NCBI RefSeq assembly: GCF_036226445.1 | Contig: NZ_CP108474.1 | Span: 1,240,001 to 1,304,000, forward strand | Source: Streptomyces sp. NBC_01255 | GTDB taxonomy: Bacteria; Actinomycetota; Actinomycetes; Streptomycetales; Streptomycetaceae | DNA length: 64,000 bases | Direction of reading: 5' to 3' | Notes under the pieces: generated by a model | What the model was told of the DNA's origin: nothing | Seen by the model: the letters and a program-made list of their open reading frames with translations, nothing else | Databases searched by the model: none | Translations under genes and position numbers: made by a program | Part shown: one piece after another, positions 48,279-57,462 of the stretch | Layout: the number at the start of each line of letters is the position of its first letter | Numbering within the stretch: position 1 is the first letter of the stretch

Positions 48279-49667
48279 TCAGGCTACTCGTTCGAGTACG
48301 GCCTTGGCGCGCTCGTCGATCTCTGTCACGGCGCTGATTCCGCGGTGACGGAAGGGGGAGAGCACCCGGCGCATGTTCACGACGGCGTCGCGGGCCCGAC
48401 CCGACTGAACCCCTTCCATGACGTCCAGGGCCTGAGCCCACGTGGTGCAGGCGGCTTCGACATTGCCCTTTCGGGCCTGCACCGTTCCCATGTAGCCCAG
48501 CGTCACAGCGTGGGTGCGGCTGAAGGTGTCCGCCTTCCTGGTCAGGACGCTGTTGTCGAACTCTCTGAGCGCCCCTTCGAGGTCGCCCAGCGTCCACAGA
48601 GTGCGGGCGGTCTCGTGGGACAAGGAAGCTCGCTCGAAGAACCAGACCCGATGTGGGTCTCCGTCACCGGGTGCCGCAGCAGCGAGGTCGTCCTCAGCCC
48701 GGAGGAGCGCGGCGATCGCTTCCTGCCTCTGCCCGTTCGCAGCCAGGCTTCGCGCCTGCACTACGCAGAGCAGAGCCCGCTCGCGGGGCGTCGCCAGGGT
48801 GTACCGCTTGCGCTCCACGGAAGCGGTGGCGAGGTCCACGGCCTCTCGCGGGTGTCCGAGGTCGGTCGCCTGGTGCGCCATCGCTCTCAGGATGTGTCCC
48901 GCCAGTGGGGCGTCGTCAGCTTCGGCCGCCAGTTTGAGCGCCAGGCTGAAGTAGCGGCGGGCGGCCTCGTGGTGGGAGGCGTCGAAGCTCATCCAGCCGG
49001 CGACGTACACCGCCTCGGAGGCGGCGGCGAGGAGGTCGCGACGCGTCTCCTCGCTGGTGAAGGCCCCGCCGACGTACCTCGCGACGTCGTCCACGAGGTA
49101 CTGGTGAAGCGCCGTACGGCCGTCCATCCCTCCGTGTCGCTGGTCTCGCCGGGAGAAGAACTCCGTCATCTCACGGACGTTGCCGACCTCGGCGAGCCCG
49201 ACTCTGCGACCCGTAGCGCTGTGGCGAGACCTGGCCTGCTGAGGGGCCTCGTCCCACCATTGCTGCCCGGGCAGGGCCAGCCCGCCTACGGAGTAGGCAG
49301 CGCCTGCGAGCAGTTGGCGGCGTTCCAGGTCCACGTCGCTCCTCCCAAGGTCCACCAGCGAGCTCAGCGTATCCACGTGCCATTCGGATGCCTGTGCCGT
49401 GCTCTCGCCGGGCGTCGAAAGTCCGATCTCGGCTGGCGTGACGGGGCGTTGAAGTCGCCGGGACAGCGTCTCGCACAAGATAGCGGGCGCTCTGCCCGAA
49501 GGGTGCGTCCCTGCCACCCACATGGCGATGTGCGAACGGCTCGTTCCGAGGAGTTCCTGCGCTCCGACCTCGGCCGCCACCCTCACGAACGCGGCCGCGA
49601 CCTTGGGCTGCGACCAGCCCGTTTCCGCGATCGCGTCGGCCAGCTTCACGTTCCGCTCGCGCGCCAT
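48279..49667 (-). CDS. HTH/TPR transcriptional regulator
   Basis: 462 residues. The N-terminus (KLADAIAETGWSQPKVAAAF; LGTSRSHIAMWVAGTHP) is a degenerate XRE-like DNA-binding region common in streptomycetes. Then comes an RRQLLAGAAYSVGGLALPG segment (twin-Arg-like in appearance, but internal), followed by TPR helices (LLAAASEAVYVAGWMSFDAS; LAGHILRAMAHQATDLGHPR; ALLCVVQARSLAANGQRQEA). Probably cytoplasmic. It is divergent from the HATPase gene, whose operon it may regulate. TrmO-like gene follows it. Confidence 0.8.
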   Translation of the reverse strand: MARERNVKLADAIAETGWSQPKVAAAFVRVAAEVGAQELLGTSRSHIAMWVAGTHPSGRAPAILCETLSRRLQRPVTPAEIGLSTPGESTAQASEWHVDTLSSLVDLGRSDVDLERRQLLAGAAYSVGGLALPGQQWWDEAPQQARSRHSATGRRVGLAEVGNVREMTEFFSRRDQRHGGMDGRTALHQYLVDDVARYVGGAFTSEETRRDLLAAASEAVYVAGWMSFDASHHEAARRYFSLALKLAAEADDAPLAGHILRAMAHQATDLGHPREAVDLATASVERKRYTLATPRERALLCVVQARSLAANGQRQEAIAALLRAEDDLAAAAPGDGDPHRVWFFERASLSHETARTLWTLGDLEGALREFDNSVLTRKADTFSRTHAVTLGYMGTVQARKGNVEAACTTWAQALDVMEGVQSGRARDAVVNMRRVLSPFRHRGISAVTEIDERAKAVLERVA

Positions 49668-50010
49668 CGTCTACCTCGGTTCACCAAAACGATCTTTGAC
49701 GGGTTTGACGGCCTCCGACACCGCCCGGAGATACCGCCTCCACGGGATTCACGGTTCGCTCGTGGTCAACGAAACCACCAACTGCCGCTGCCCGAGAGGA
49801 AACCGGTGATTCCCAGCCACTCGACGCGTGTCGATGCCCGGACGGCTCCGGGCAGCCTCGGCTACCGCTGCTCCGCATCCGAGGAAACGAGCGCCTGCCA
49901 CCTTCCTGCGGCTGCCGTGCTCGTCGAGACCTTCCGCCATTTCGACACCTCCGACACCACCGCCGGTCGAGTCCTTCGCGGACTTCAGCACGAGCTGTGA
50001 GAAGGCGAGC
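49668..50010. promoter_or_regulatory. Divergent promoter region of the cluster
   Basis: 343 bp between the TPR regulator and the HATPase gene. It contains closely spaced TTTGACGG repeats (49695 and 49704), which could be half-sites for the regulator or a -35 element. No gene is supported in it. Confidence 0.35.
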
Positions 50011-50499
50011 ATGGAGCCCATCGAGAGCCTCGGAAGCGTCATCAACGCCCCCGAGCATCAGCAGAGTTTGACCCTGGTCGCCAACGACCGGGCACCGGGC
50101 AGGGCCCGATCGTTCACCCGCCAGACGCTGACGGCGTGGGGTGTCGAGGACCTCATGGACGACGCCGTGCTGATCGTCAGCGAACTCACCACCAACGCCG
50201 AGCGCCACGGTCGAGCTCCGGCAGAGAACGCCGAAGTTCGACCGGGCGTGGAGGGTGAGCGGGCCGATGAGATCACGCTGACTCTTGCCGTCCAGGCCGG
50301 CGTCGTGGGGATCGAGGTGGAGGACAACTCCCCGGAGTCCCCGGTCCCGAGGCTTGCCTCCCTCTACGCGACCAGTGGCCGCGGCCTGTGCCTGGTTGCC
50401 GCGACGGCCGCCGCCTGGACCGCCTGTCCCAAGGAAGACGGCAGCGGTAAGCGGGTGATCGCCTTCGTGCGGCGCCACGAGGCCACCGTCTCTCACTGA
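50011..50499 (+). CDS. HATPase_c (RsbW/SpoIIAB-like) ATP-binding regulator
   Basis: 162 residues; ATG with GAGAAGG upstream. A GHKL fold: APGRARSFTRQTLTAWG, the N box VLIVSELTTNAERHG, GIEVEDNSPESP (G1) and TSGRGLCLVAATAAAW (G2). Typical of the many small streptomycete anti-sigma-like kinases. No anti-sigma-antagonist gene is adjacent. It begins the plus-strand side of the cluster, 24 bp before the HAD gene, and may couple expression to a sigma factor. Confidence 0.85.
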   Translation: MEPIESLGSVINAPEHQQSLTLVANDRAPGRARSFTRQTLTAWGVEDLMDDAVLIVSELTTNAERHGRAPAENAEVRPGVEGERADEITLTLAVQAGVVGIEVEDNSPESPVPRLASLYATSGRGLCLVAATAAAWTACPKEDGSGKRVIAFVRRHEATVSH

Positions 50500-50523
50500 C
50501 CCACTCCCCTGGAGATCTTCGTC

Positions 50524-51246
50524 ATGCCATCACGGCCTACGCCCCCGACCTCACGCCACGCCAGCAGGAGGTGGTCGAACCCCGGCTCCGAAGCACCGCG
50601 CGTGCTGCTGCTCGACCTGGACGGTGTGCTTGTCGACACGCGCCCCGTCATGGAGAGCGCCTGGCGCAGTGTCCAGGAAGCTCACGGCCTCGACGTGCCC
50701 TTCGAGGCGTACGAGCGCCACCTGGGCCGGCCCTTCGGCGACATCATGGAGCAGCTCGGACTCGCGGACGCCGAGCTGATTCACCGGACGTACGCAGAGG
50801 CGTCCACGGCCGCCTCTCACCTCGCCCGGCAGTTCGAGGGCGTCGCGGAGGTCCTCCACGCCTTCGCCGCCGCGGGCTGGCTGCTCGGGATCGTCACTTC
50901 CAAGCCCTTGAACCGAGCGGCCCCGCTCCTGGCACAGCTCGGCGTCCCGTTCGCCACCGTGCGGACGCCGAACGGGGTCGGGCGCGGCAAGCCGGCGCCG
51001 GACCCGATCCTGCTCGCTCTGATCGACCTCGGTGCCGACCCGGCCGCCGCGATGTACGTGGGCGACATGGCGGTCGACCAAGAAGCGGCCCACCGCGCCG
51101 GCGTCGCTTTCGTGCACGCGGGCTGGGGCTACGGCCGCCCGAGCGACGCCCCCACCCCCGAGGTCGCCGCATCCCCGGAGGGCCTGCTTCGGTTCCTCGA
51201 ATCCGCCGACCTCAGGGCTCCGTTCCTCGAAGGGAGCCTGCTGTGA
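50524..51246 (+). CDS. HAD-IA family phosphatase
   Basis: 240 residues. All HAD motifs: LLLDLDGVLVDTRP (nucleophile and acid Asp), LGIVTSKPLNRA (motif II Ser/Thr), GRGKPAPDPILLAL (motif III Lys) and MYVGDMAVDQEAAH (motif IV). The alpha-helical cap (C1 type) is between residues 35 and 100. A phosphoglycolate-phosphatase-like enzyme that likely dephosphorylates a sugar phosphate or nucleotide in the pathway. Its stop overlaps the next gene's start by GTGA, the first of five tightly coupled genes. Confidence 0.88.
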   Translation: MPSRPTPPTSRHASRRWSNPGSEAPRVLLLDLDGVLVDTRPVMESAWRSVQEAHGLDVPFEAYERHLGRPFGDIMEQLGLADAELIHRTYAEASTAASHLARQFEGVAEVLHAFAAAGWLLGIVTSKPLNRAAPLLAQLGVPFATVRTPNGVGRGKPAPDPILLALIDLGADPAAAMYVGDMAVDQEAAHRAGVAFVHAGWGYGRPSDAPTPEVAASPEGLLRFLESADLRAPFLEGSLL

Positions 51247-53090
51247 AAACTCCTGGCGGCAGCGCTCTCGGCATCGTCCGCACCGAGTTCCGTGGCCGGC
51301 CGCTGTGGGCGCTGGTCGGCGAAGGTGCCCTCAAAAGCATGCGTGCCGATGGAATCACCACGGGTGATCTGGAGTCCCTGCCGCTCGACGGGCACCGCGT
51401 GGAGACGCTGGTCGACCACGTGATGAGGGAGCTCGAGGCGTACGGCGCCGACCTCGCAAGTACACCGGGCGGTGCCGGGTGGCTGTACACGCAGCACGTG
51501 CCGACGCGGCGCCTGGTGACACAGCTCGTACGCAAGCTGCTGGCTCTCAGCACCTGGAAGCCCTTCGCGAAGGCTCCGGGACCGCTGGGGCTGGCACCGT
51601 ACGAGGGTTTCGTCGGATTGCGGTCGAGCAGCTCCCGGGAGTACCGGGCCTACACCGTCACGTGGTCCGGCGTCGCGTACGTACTGGGAGCCGCGGCGCC
51701 GTACAACCCGCTGCGTTCAGCTCAGTTACGCGGCCTTCCCCCTGTTCCCTTGGCCACCGCGGCGCCGAGTCCACCTCCTTCGGAACTTCCGCAGAGCGAC
51801 GTCGTCGCGTTGTCGTGGTCCTCCCGTCATGCGGGCACCCTGCTCCCCGTCCTCGACGAGCTGGCACGCACCGGCCAGACGAGTCTCGTGATCGACCTGG
51901 CCACCGATCCGGCGGAACGATGCCCGGCGCCCGAAGCCGAGGGCGTGAGCATCTGCTCGCCCCCGGCCGCACTCCTCAACGTCTCCGGCAACGTAGACCG
52001 CCTTCGCCTGCCGGACGACGATCACGTCGTCCAGGTGGAGGAGCACAGCCTTCACCTGGCGCGACTGGTGCGGCTCGTGTCGGTGGTCCTGGAGACGAGC
52101 GGGGGATGTGCCCAGCCGTCATGGCGGTCGGTCATCCGAACGGAGACGTGGCTGGACGGAGTCCTCTCCGCGGTCCGGCCACACACGGTGCTGGTCAGCA
52201 ACGACACCAGCCCCCTGGGCGCAGTCGCGGTGCACACCGCAGACCGCCACGGCATCAACACCGTCCACGTCCAGCACGGCGCGTGGACGGCGCGGTCGGT
52301 CGCGTGGCCGGCACTGCACAGCCGCGACATCGTCGTCATGGGCGAGCGTGACGTCCCCCTCGCAAAAGCCTGGGCGCGTCATCCGCATGCCGAGGTCCAC
52401 GTCCTGGGCCAGCCCCGCTTCGATGCGCTCGCCGGGCTCGACCGCGAGGCTCAACGGCGCTATCTGGAGGACCTGCTGGCTCCTGGCACGCGCAAGGGCC
52501 CCACCCGCATCGCGGTGTGGGCCTGCCAACCCTTCGGACCCGATCGGCTCGCGGCCCAGGCCGACCTTCTCCTGGACGGACTGTGGAGGGCGGAAGGCGA
52601 TTGGGGGCTCGTCATCGCCCCACATCCCGCGCAGAGCATCGACGTCTTCGGCGCTCTGCTCCAGCGGGACGGGAAGCCTCTCGTGGCCGTGGCCGATCCA
52701 AGGGTCGGCGCACGGGGCTGTCTCGCCGGCGCCGATGCGGTGGTGAGCGCCTATTCGACGTGTGGCATCGAGGCGGCCCTGCTCGATGTGCCAGTCCTCG
52801 AAATCGGCTCGCCCGGAGAACACACGCTCAGACTCGCGAAGCACGCTCTCGCGCGGCGCTGCAGCAGTGCCGACGACGTCGCCGACTCAGTCTCCGAGCT
52901 CCTGGAACCGCACCATCCGGCCGCTCAGACGGCGAAGGACGGTGTGTGCCGGTGGCGCGGCGACAGCGCCGCGCAGGTCGCGCAGCTCGTCCTGCGCCGC
53001 GCCGGCCACGCCATGAGCCACGCCCCCGTACACGACGAGGCCCACGGCACCGATTCCGGTGTGCCGCAGGGCGAAGGAGTTCCTGCCTGA
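51243..53090 (+). CDS. GT-B-type glycosyl/glycerophosphotransferase-like protein
   Basis: 615 residues from a GTG overlapping the HAD stop. The first ~200 residues are unrecognised (FRGRPLWALVGEGALKSM; YTQHVPTRRLVTQLVRKLLA). The rest looks like a two-Rossmann GT-B enzyme: LVSNDTSPLGAVAVHTADRH, INTVHVQHGAW, EVHVLGQPRFDAL, GLVIAPHPAQS and VVSAYSTCGIEAALLDVPVL, the last resembling the donor site of CDP-glycerol and polysialyl-type transferases. A nucleotide donor such as a CMP-sugar would fit the KdsB-like gene downstream. Cytoplasmic. The stop TGA overlaps the next ATG (TGATG). Confidence 0.65.
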   Translation: MKTPGGSALGIVRTEFRGRPLWALVGEGALKSMRADGITTGDLESLPLDGHRVETLVDHVMRELEAYGADLASTPGGAGWLYTQHVPTRRLVTQLVRKLLALSTWKPFAKAPGPLGLAPYEGFVGLRSSSSREYRAYTVTWSGVAYVLGAAAPYNPLRSAQLRGLPPVPLATAAPSPPPSELPQSDVVALSWSSRHAGTLLPVLDELARTGQTSLVIDLATDPAERCPAPEAEGVSICSPPAALLNVSGNVDRLRLPDDDHVVQVEEHSLHLARLVRLVSVVLETSGGCAQPSWRSVIRTETWLDGVLSAVRPHTVLVSNDTSPLGAVAVHTADRHGINTVHVQHGAWTARSVAWPALHSRDIVVMGERDVPLAKAWARHPHAEVHVLGQPRFDALAGLDREAQRRYLEDLLAPGTRKGPTRIAVWACQPFGPDRLAAQADLLLDGLWRAEGDWGLVIAPHPAQSIDVFGALLQRDGKPLVAVADPRVGARGCLAGADAVVSAYSTCGIEAALLDVPVLEIGSPGEHTLRLAKHALARRCSSADDVADSVSELLEPHHPAAQTAKDGVCRWRGDSAAQVAQLVLRRAGHAMSHAPVHDEAHGTDSGVPQGEGVPA

Positions 53091-54046
53091 TGACACACCT
53101 GACCGCCGACAGCGTCGCCGAGCTCTTCGTCGGTGCCGTCGCCCTAGCCAAGTCCGGCGAGCGAATCAGCCCGCGGGGCATGGCGACCCGCGAGGTGCTC
53201 GACGTCCACATGCTCCTGACGCAGCCGCGAGCCCGCCTGCTGTACGCGCCGCCGGCGCGCGTCATCAACCCCGCGTTCGCGGTGGCGGAGACCGTGTGGC
53301 ACCTCTCCGGCTCGGACGCCCCGTGGATCTTCGACTACAACACGCGCCTGCGGCAGTACGCCGACGACGGTGTCCTGCGCGGCGCGTACGGCCCGCGGAT
53401 GCGGAAGTGGGCGGGCACGGTGGACCAGCTGCGCCGCGTCGTCGAGATCCTCAAGGAGGACCCCGACTCCCGCCGGGCCCTGATCCAGCTCTACGACCCG
53501 GCCCAGGACGCCGCCGGCCACAAGGACGTGCCCTGCACGCTCGGCTTCCGCTTCTACCTGCGCGCCGGCCGCCTGCACATGTCGACCACGATGCGCGGCC
53601 AGGACGTGTGGATCGGCATGCCGTACGACCTGTTCTTCTACACCACGCTGCACGAGCTGGTGGCGGGCTGGCTCGGCGCCGAGCTGGGCGAGTTCCACCA
53701 CCACGTCGGCTCCCTGCACATCTACGAGAACCACCTCGACCAGGCCGACGCGCTGGCCTCGGTCACCGCGAGCGCGACGATGCCGGACCTCACCACGCCG
53801 TGGAACGGCTTCGACGACCTCCTCGACCAGGTCCAGGCCCGGGACGTGACCGGCCACCCGGGCTGGGACACGATGGCCGAGACGCTGCGCAGTTACCGGC
53901 TGTGGAAGGACGGCCGACGTGACGACGCGGAACGGTTGGCCGACAAGATCGACGGACCCCTCGGTCAGGCGCTGGCCGCTTGGTACGGCGAGCTGAATAC
54001 CCGGACCAGGACCTCCCCCAAGCCCGAGCAGGCGGGGACGAGGTGA
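53090..54046 (+). CDS. Thymidylate-synthase homologue, predicted cytosine-nucleotide (hydroxy)methylase
   Basis: 318 residues. The TS core is clear: catalytic Cys in DVPCTLGFRFYLRAG, RGQDVWIGMPYDLFFY (the RSxDxxLGxPFN block) and GSLHIYENHLDQADAL (ribose-binding His and Tyr). At the position of E. coli TS Asn177 this protein has Asp (PYD for PFN). Asn reads uracil, while Asp is found in T4 dCMP hydroxymethylase, so the substrate is predicted to be CMP or dCMP. The phosphate-binding Ser after Arg is Gly. It is not the housekeeping enzyme. It resembles in role MilA of mildiomycin, a CMP hydroxymethylase. Coupled to both neighbours by one-base overlaps. Confidence 0.82.
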   Translation: MTHLTADSVAELFVGAVALAKSGERISPRGMATREVLDVHMLLTQPRARLLYAPPARVINPAFAVAETVWHLSGSDAPWIFDYNTRLRQYADDGVLRGAYGPRMRKWAGTVDQLRRVVEILKEDPDSRRALIQLYDPAQDAAGHKDVPCTLGFRFYLRAGRLHMSTTMRGQDVWIGMPYDLFFYTTLHELVAGWLGAELGEFHHHVGSLHIYENHLDQADALASVTASATMPDLTTPWNGFDDLLDQVQARDVTGHPGWDTMAETLRSYRLWKDGRRDDAERLADKIDGPLGQALAAWYGELNTRTRTSPKPEQAGTR

Positions 54047-55773
54047 TGGCCGCCGTCAACCGCGCACCCTCCGTCATCCTCGGGCTGTGCGCCTACACGC
54101 ACGACTCCTCCGCCTCCCTGCTGGTGGACGGGAAGCTGATCGGCTTCGTCGAGGAGGAGCGGCTCTCCCAGCAGAAGCACACCAAGGAGTACCCGCGCCA
54201 CGCCGTCGAATGGCTGCTCAGCGAGGCCGGGCTCTCCGCCGCCGACGTGGACGCCATCGCGTACAACTTCCAGCCCGCCCGCTACCTCGTCGAGTCCCCG
54301 GCCGCCCTGCGCCTGGCGCTGTCACCGACGACGCGCGACCGTGCGCTTCCGCGGGCTCGCGGCTTCGCCAAGGTGGCGCTGCGCACCCACCTGCGGACGC
54401 GCGCCCTCGGACGGCGGTTCCCCACCGCCCGCGTCTCGCCCGTCCTGCATCACCGGGCCCACCAGCTGGCGGCCTTTGCTGCGTCCGGGTGGGATGAGTC
54501 CGCCGTGCTCGTCGTGGACAGCCTCGGCGAGCGGCAGACCACGACCATCGCGCGCGGGCTCGACGCGCTCTGCCCTTCCACTCGCACCCTGGAAGCGATC
54601 AACGATCCCGCCTCACTGGGGTACGTGTACGGCGCGGTCACCGAGCATCTGGGGTGGCGCCGCGGCGACGAGGAAGGCACCGTCATGGCGCTCGCTGCCC
54701 TCGGCGATCCCGAGCGATTCCGGCACCTCTTCGCGTCGGCCGTCCGCACCACGCCGACCGGCTTCCTCTTGGACCCGGCCTACTTCCCCCCACGAGTGCT
54801 GACGTCCGGCTACCCGAGGACGTCTCGCCGTTTCGTGGACGAGACCTGCCCCGAACGCCACCCGAACGAGCCGCTCCTGGACGTCCACCGGGACCTGTCC
54901 GCGGCCCTCCAGGAGCGCACCGAGCAGGTGATGCTGCACCTGGCCCGCCGGGCACGGATGATCACCGGATCGCGCCGTCTGTGCGTCGGCGGCGGAGTCG
55001 CCACGAATTGCGTGAGCATCGGCCGGATCATCGAAGCCGGCATCTTCGACGAGGTCTTCGTCCCGCCGGCCCCCGGCGACGCCGGGACCGCGATCGGGGC
55101 CGCCATCGCCGTACATACCGACAGCCGGAGCCGGCGGCCGGTGTCCGGTGTCGCCCGGGCCGGCTACCTCGGCCCGTCGTACCAGTACCAGGCCCTCGAC
55201 CTCACGCCGTGGCCTGGGCTCCAGCAGAAGACGCTGGGCGTCGAGACCGCCGAGTTCCTCGCCGACCAGCTCGCCCACGGCATGATCGTCGGGCTCTTCC
55301 AGGGCCGAATCGAGGCCGGACCCCGCGCTCTGGGGAACCGGTCGATCCTCGCTTCTCCGCTGGAGCCCGGGGTCGTCGAGCGGCTGAACGCCACCGTGAA
55401 GTTCCGGGAGCCGTTCCGCCCCTTCGCCCCCATGGTCCTGGCCGAACGTGCCGCCGAGTTCTTCACCCTGGGCCAGGAGGGGCCGTACATGTCGATGGCG
55501 TCCGGCGTGACCGACAAGGCGCGTGAGCGCGTGCCAGCCATCGTCCACGCCAACGGCACCTCGCGCCTCCAGACCGTCACCCGGTCTCAGAACCCTTTCA
55601 TGCACGAGGTGCTGAGCGCCTTCGCCCGCCGCACCGGGGTGCCCGTGCTGATCAACACCTCGCTCAACGTCAAGGGCAAGCCGATCTGCGGGACGCCGGC
55701 CATGGCCCTGGACTGCCTGGCCAACTCCGGGCTGGACGCCCTCCTGCTCGAAGGGCGGTGGATCACCAAGTGA
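54046..55773 (+). CDS. NodU/CmcH family O-carbamoyltransferase
   Basis: 575 residues. The N-terminal Kae1-like domain begins VILGLCAYTHDSSASLLVDG, then EEERLSQQKHTKEYP, the metal-site LHHRAHQLAAFA and SAVLVVDSLGE. The C-terminal YrdC-like part includes GRIEAGPRALGNRSILASP, FREPFRPFAPMVL and NTSLNVKGKPICGTP. All are hallmarks of O-carbamoyltransferases, which pass a carbamoyl group from carbamoyl phosphate via carbamoyl-AMP to a hydroxyl. The acceptor may be the hydroxymethyl group made by the preceding enzyme, or a sugar hydroxyl. ATG 54046 overlaps the TS stop. Confidence 0.88.
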   Translation: MAAVNRAPSVILGLCAYTHDSSASLLVDGKLIGFVEEERLSQQKHTKEYPRHAVEWLLSEAGLSAADVDAIAYNFQPARYLVESPAALRLALSPTTRDRALPRARGFAKVALRTHLRTRALGRRFPTARVSPVLHHRAHQLAAFAASGWDESAVLVVDSLGERQTTTIARGLDALCPSTRTLEAINDPASLGYVYGAVTEHLGWRRGDEEGTVMALAALGDPERFRHLFASAVRTTPTGFLLDPAYFPPRVLTSGYPRTSRRFVDETCPERHPNEPLLDVHRDLSAALQERTEQVMLHLARRARMITGSRRLCVGGGVATNCVSIGRIIEAGIFDEVFVPPAPGDAGTAIGAAIAVHTDSRSRRPVSGVARAGYLGPSYQYQALDLTPWPGLQQKTLGVETAEFLADQLAHGMIVGLFQGRIEAGPRALGNRSILASPLEPGVVERLNATVKFREPFRPFAPMVLAERAAEFFTLGQEGPYMSMASGVTDKARERVPAIVHANGTSRLQTVTRSQNPFMHEVLSAFARRTGVPVLINTSLNVKGKPICGTPAMALDCLANSGLDALLLEGRWITK

Positions 55774-56822
55774 AGATCGGATACAGCTTCTGGGGCTTCC
55801 TCGGCAACGGGATCACCGACACACCGGACGGGGGCCGCAGCCACCGCCGCCCTCTGATCGACGCCCTCCTCGACCGCGGGCACGAGATCGTCTTCCTGCA
55901 GGCCAACCGCGACCTGCTCGAAGCCGGCGACGACCTCGGCGGCGCCTACGCCTTCGACAGCGCCCGGCCGGACATCGACGTCCTGTTCCTGGAGTGGCGC
56001 TGGGCCGTCGACGGCCGCAACACCACCGCGTGCGACGCCGAGGACCACACCTGCGACCTGCATCGCCAGGCCGAGCTCATCATGCGGTACACCGTGCGTC
56101 GCGGGACTCCGACCGTGATCTGGGACAAGGACCGCAAGCTCCGACCCGAAAGCATGTGGCGCCGTTCCCCGCGTACCGCGGTGTGCGAGGCGGCCCTCGA
56201 ACCGACGCCGGGCGCACACCGTCTGCTCTTCCCGGTCGAGGACCGCCTCCTTGAGCAGGCGGATCCGGCCGCACTGGCCGCGAAGCGCCGGGACATCGTG
56301 CTCGGGTACGTGGGCAACCAGTACGACCGGGACCAGCACTTTGACCGCTTCTTCTCCCCCGCCGCCGCGTGCTTCGATCACCTGGTCGCCGGCAAATGGC
56401 CGAGGACGAGCCGCTGGCCGCACGTCCGCTTCCTCGGCAGGATCCCCTTCGAGGCAGCTCACGGCGTCTACGGCAGATCCTTGGCCACGGTGCTCATGCT
56501 GCCCGAGCGATACGCCGCGGTCGGGCAGATGACGCAGCGCATCTTCGAGGCGGTGCTCGCCGGCTGCCTCCCGCTCGCCCCCGCCGACATCCTGCACGTC
56601 GACCGGTTCGTGCCCGCGGAGCTGATCGTCAGGTCGGGCCGTGAGGCGATCGAGCGTCTGTCCTACCTCCAGCGCATCGCTGGCACCCAGGAGCACGCGG
56701 ACCTGATCGCCGCATGCCTGAACCGCTTGGACCTGTTCCGGCTGAGCAGGCAGGTCGATGCTCTGGAGGCCGTCCTGGAGACAGCCGTCGGCCCCGTCGC
56801 GGTGGAGCGGGGAGCGGCCTGA
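55770..56822 (+). CDS. GT-B/CgeB-like glycosyltransferase
   Basis: 350 residues from a GTG overlapping the carbamoyltransferase stop. KIGYSFWGFLGNGITDTPDG at the N-terminus, a Rossmann-like first half (FDSARPDIDVLFLEWRWAV; TPTVIWDKDRKL), IVLGYVGNQYDRDQHFDRFF in the hinge, and VRFLGRIPFEAAHGVYGRS, QRIFEAVLAGCLPLAP in the second half, as in CgeB-like GT-B enzymes. The donor is unknown. Last of the five overlapping genes. It probably glycosylates the product or an intermediate. Confidence 0.65.
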   Translation: MKIGYSFWGFLGNGITDTPDGGRSHRRPLIDALLDRGHEIVFLQANRDLLEAGDDLGGAYAFDSARPDIDVLFLEWRWAVDGRNTTACDAEDHTCDLHRQAELIMRYTVRRGTPTVIWDKDRKLRPESMWRRSPRTAVCEAALEPTPGAHRLLFPVEDRLLEQADPAALAAKRRDIVLGYVGNQYDRDQHFDRFFSPAAACFDHLVAGKWPRTSRWPHVRFLGRIPFEAAHGVYGRSLATVLMLPERYAAVGQMTQRIFEAVLAGCLPLAPADILHVDRFVPAELIVRSGREAIERLSYLQRIAGTQEHADLIAACLNRLDLFRLSRQVDALEAVLETAVGPVAVERGAA

Positions 56823-56918
56823 TGCAGCTGACCACCCAGGCCGTCGTGCCTGGATCATCCGGACGTGTCCCGCCGGGCGGTCCGGCCGGGCATCCGATCG
56901 ACTCTACGCTGGAGCACC

Positions 56919-57431
56919 ATGAAGAAGGTCGCCATCGTCGGCTGCGGAGGCAGCGGCAAGTCGTTCCTGGCGCGCGAGCTGGGCGGGATTCTCGACGCCC
57001 CGGTGACGCACCTGGACGCCGCGTTCTACGACGACGAGTGGAACGCGCTGCCCTTGGACAAGTTCGCCGACCTGCAGCGGGAGCTGGTCGCGCAGCCGCG
57101 GTGGGTGATCGACGGGAACTACAACTCGACTCTGCAGATCCGGCTCGACGCGTGCGACACCGTGGTCCTGATGGACGTGTCGACCGTGGCGGCGCTGTAC
57201 GGGATCTTCTCCCGGCAGATCCGGCACGGGGCCGGGCACAAGGGCAACGGGGTGCACAACCGCATCAACTGGGGCGTGATCAAGTACGTGGCGACGTACC
57301 GCAGCAAGATGCGCCCTCGCGTCCTGTCCAAGATCGAGGAGTTCGCTACCGGCCGGGCCGAAGTAGTGCTGCTGTCCAGTCGACGTCAGACGCGGCGCTG
57401 GCTGCGGAAGGTTGCCGCCGAGCACCTCTGA
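56919..57431 (+). CDS. P-loop kinase (adenylate-kinase-like/FlaR type)
   Basis: 170 residues; ATG with GGAG upstream. Walker A KVAIVGCGGSGKSFLARELG, HLDAAFYDDEWNALP, WVIDGNYNSTLQIRLDACDT (substrate and Walker-B-like strand VVLMDVST), and a lid-like basic region RQIRHGAGHKGNGVHNRINW. This is the pattern of small 'topology modulation' P-loop kinases. It may phosphorylate a nucleoside or sugar of this pathway. A 96-bp gap before it could contain an internal promoter (ctctacgct). Confidence 0.82.
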   Translation: MKKVAIVGCGGSGKSFLARELGGILDAPVTHLDAAFYDDEWNALPLDKFADLQRELVAQPRWVIDGNYNSTLQIRLDACDTVVLMDVSTVAALYGIFSRQIRHGAGHKGNGVHNRINWGVIKYVATYRSKMRPRVLSKIEEFATGRAEVVLLSSRRQTRRWLRKVAAEHL

Positions 57432-57462
57432 GCACTCCGCGCCCCCGAGGGGAGGGTGCGGC

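Noticed and set aside
47625..50000. 791-codon plus-strand frame across the TrmO-like and TPR regulator genes
   Set aside because: Shadow of two minus-strand genes with clear family motifs; it spans their intergenic region with no own signals.
53090..54046. Housekeeping ThyA
   Set aside because: Asp replaces the uracil-reading Asn, the phosphate-binding Ser is missing, and the gene lies in the middle of a biosynthetic operon.
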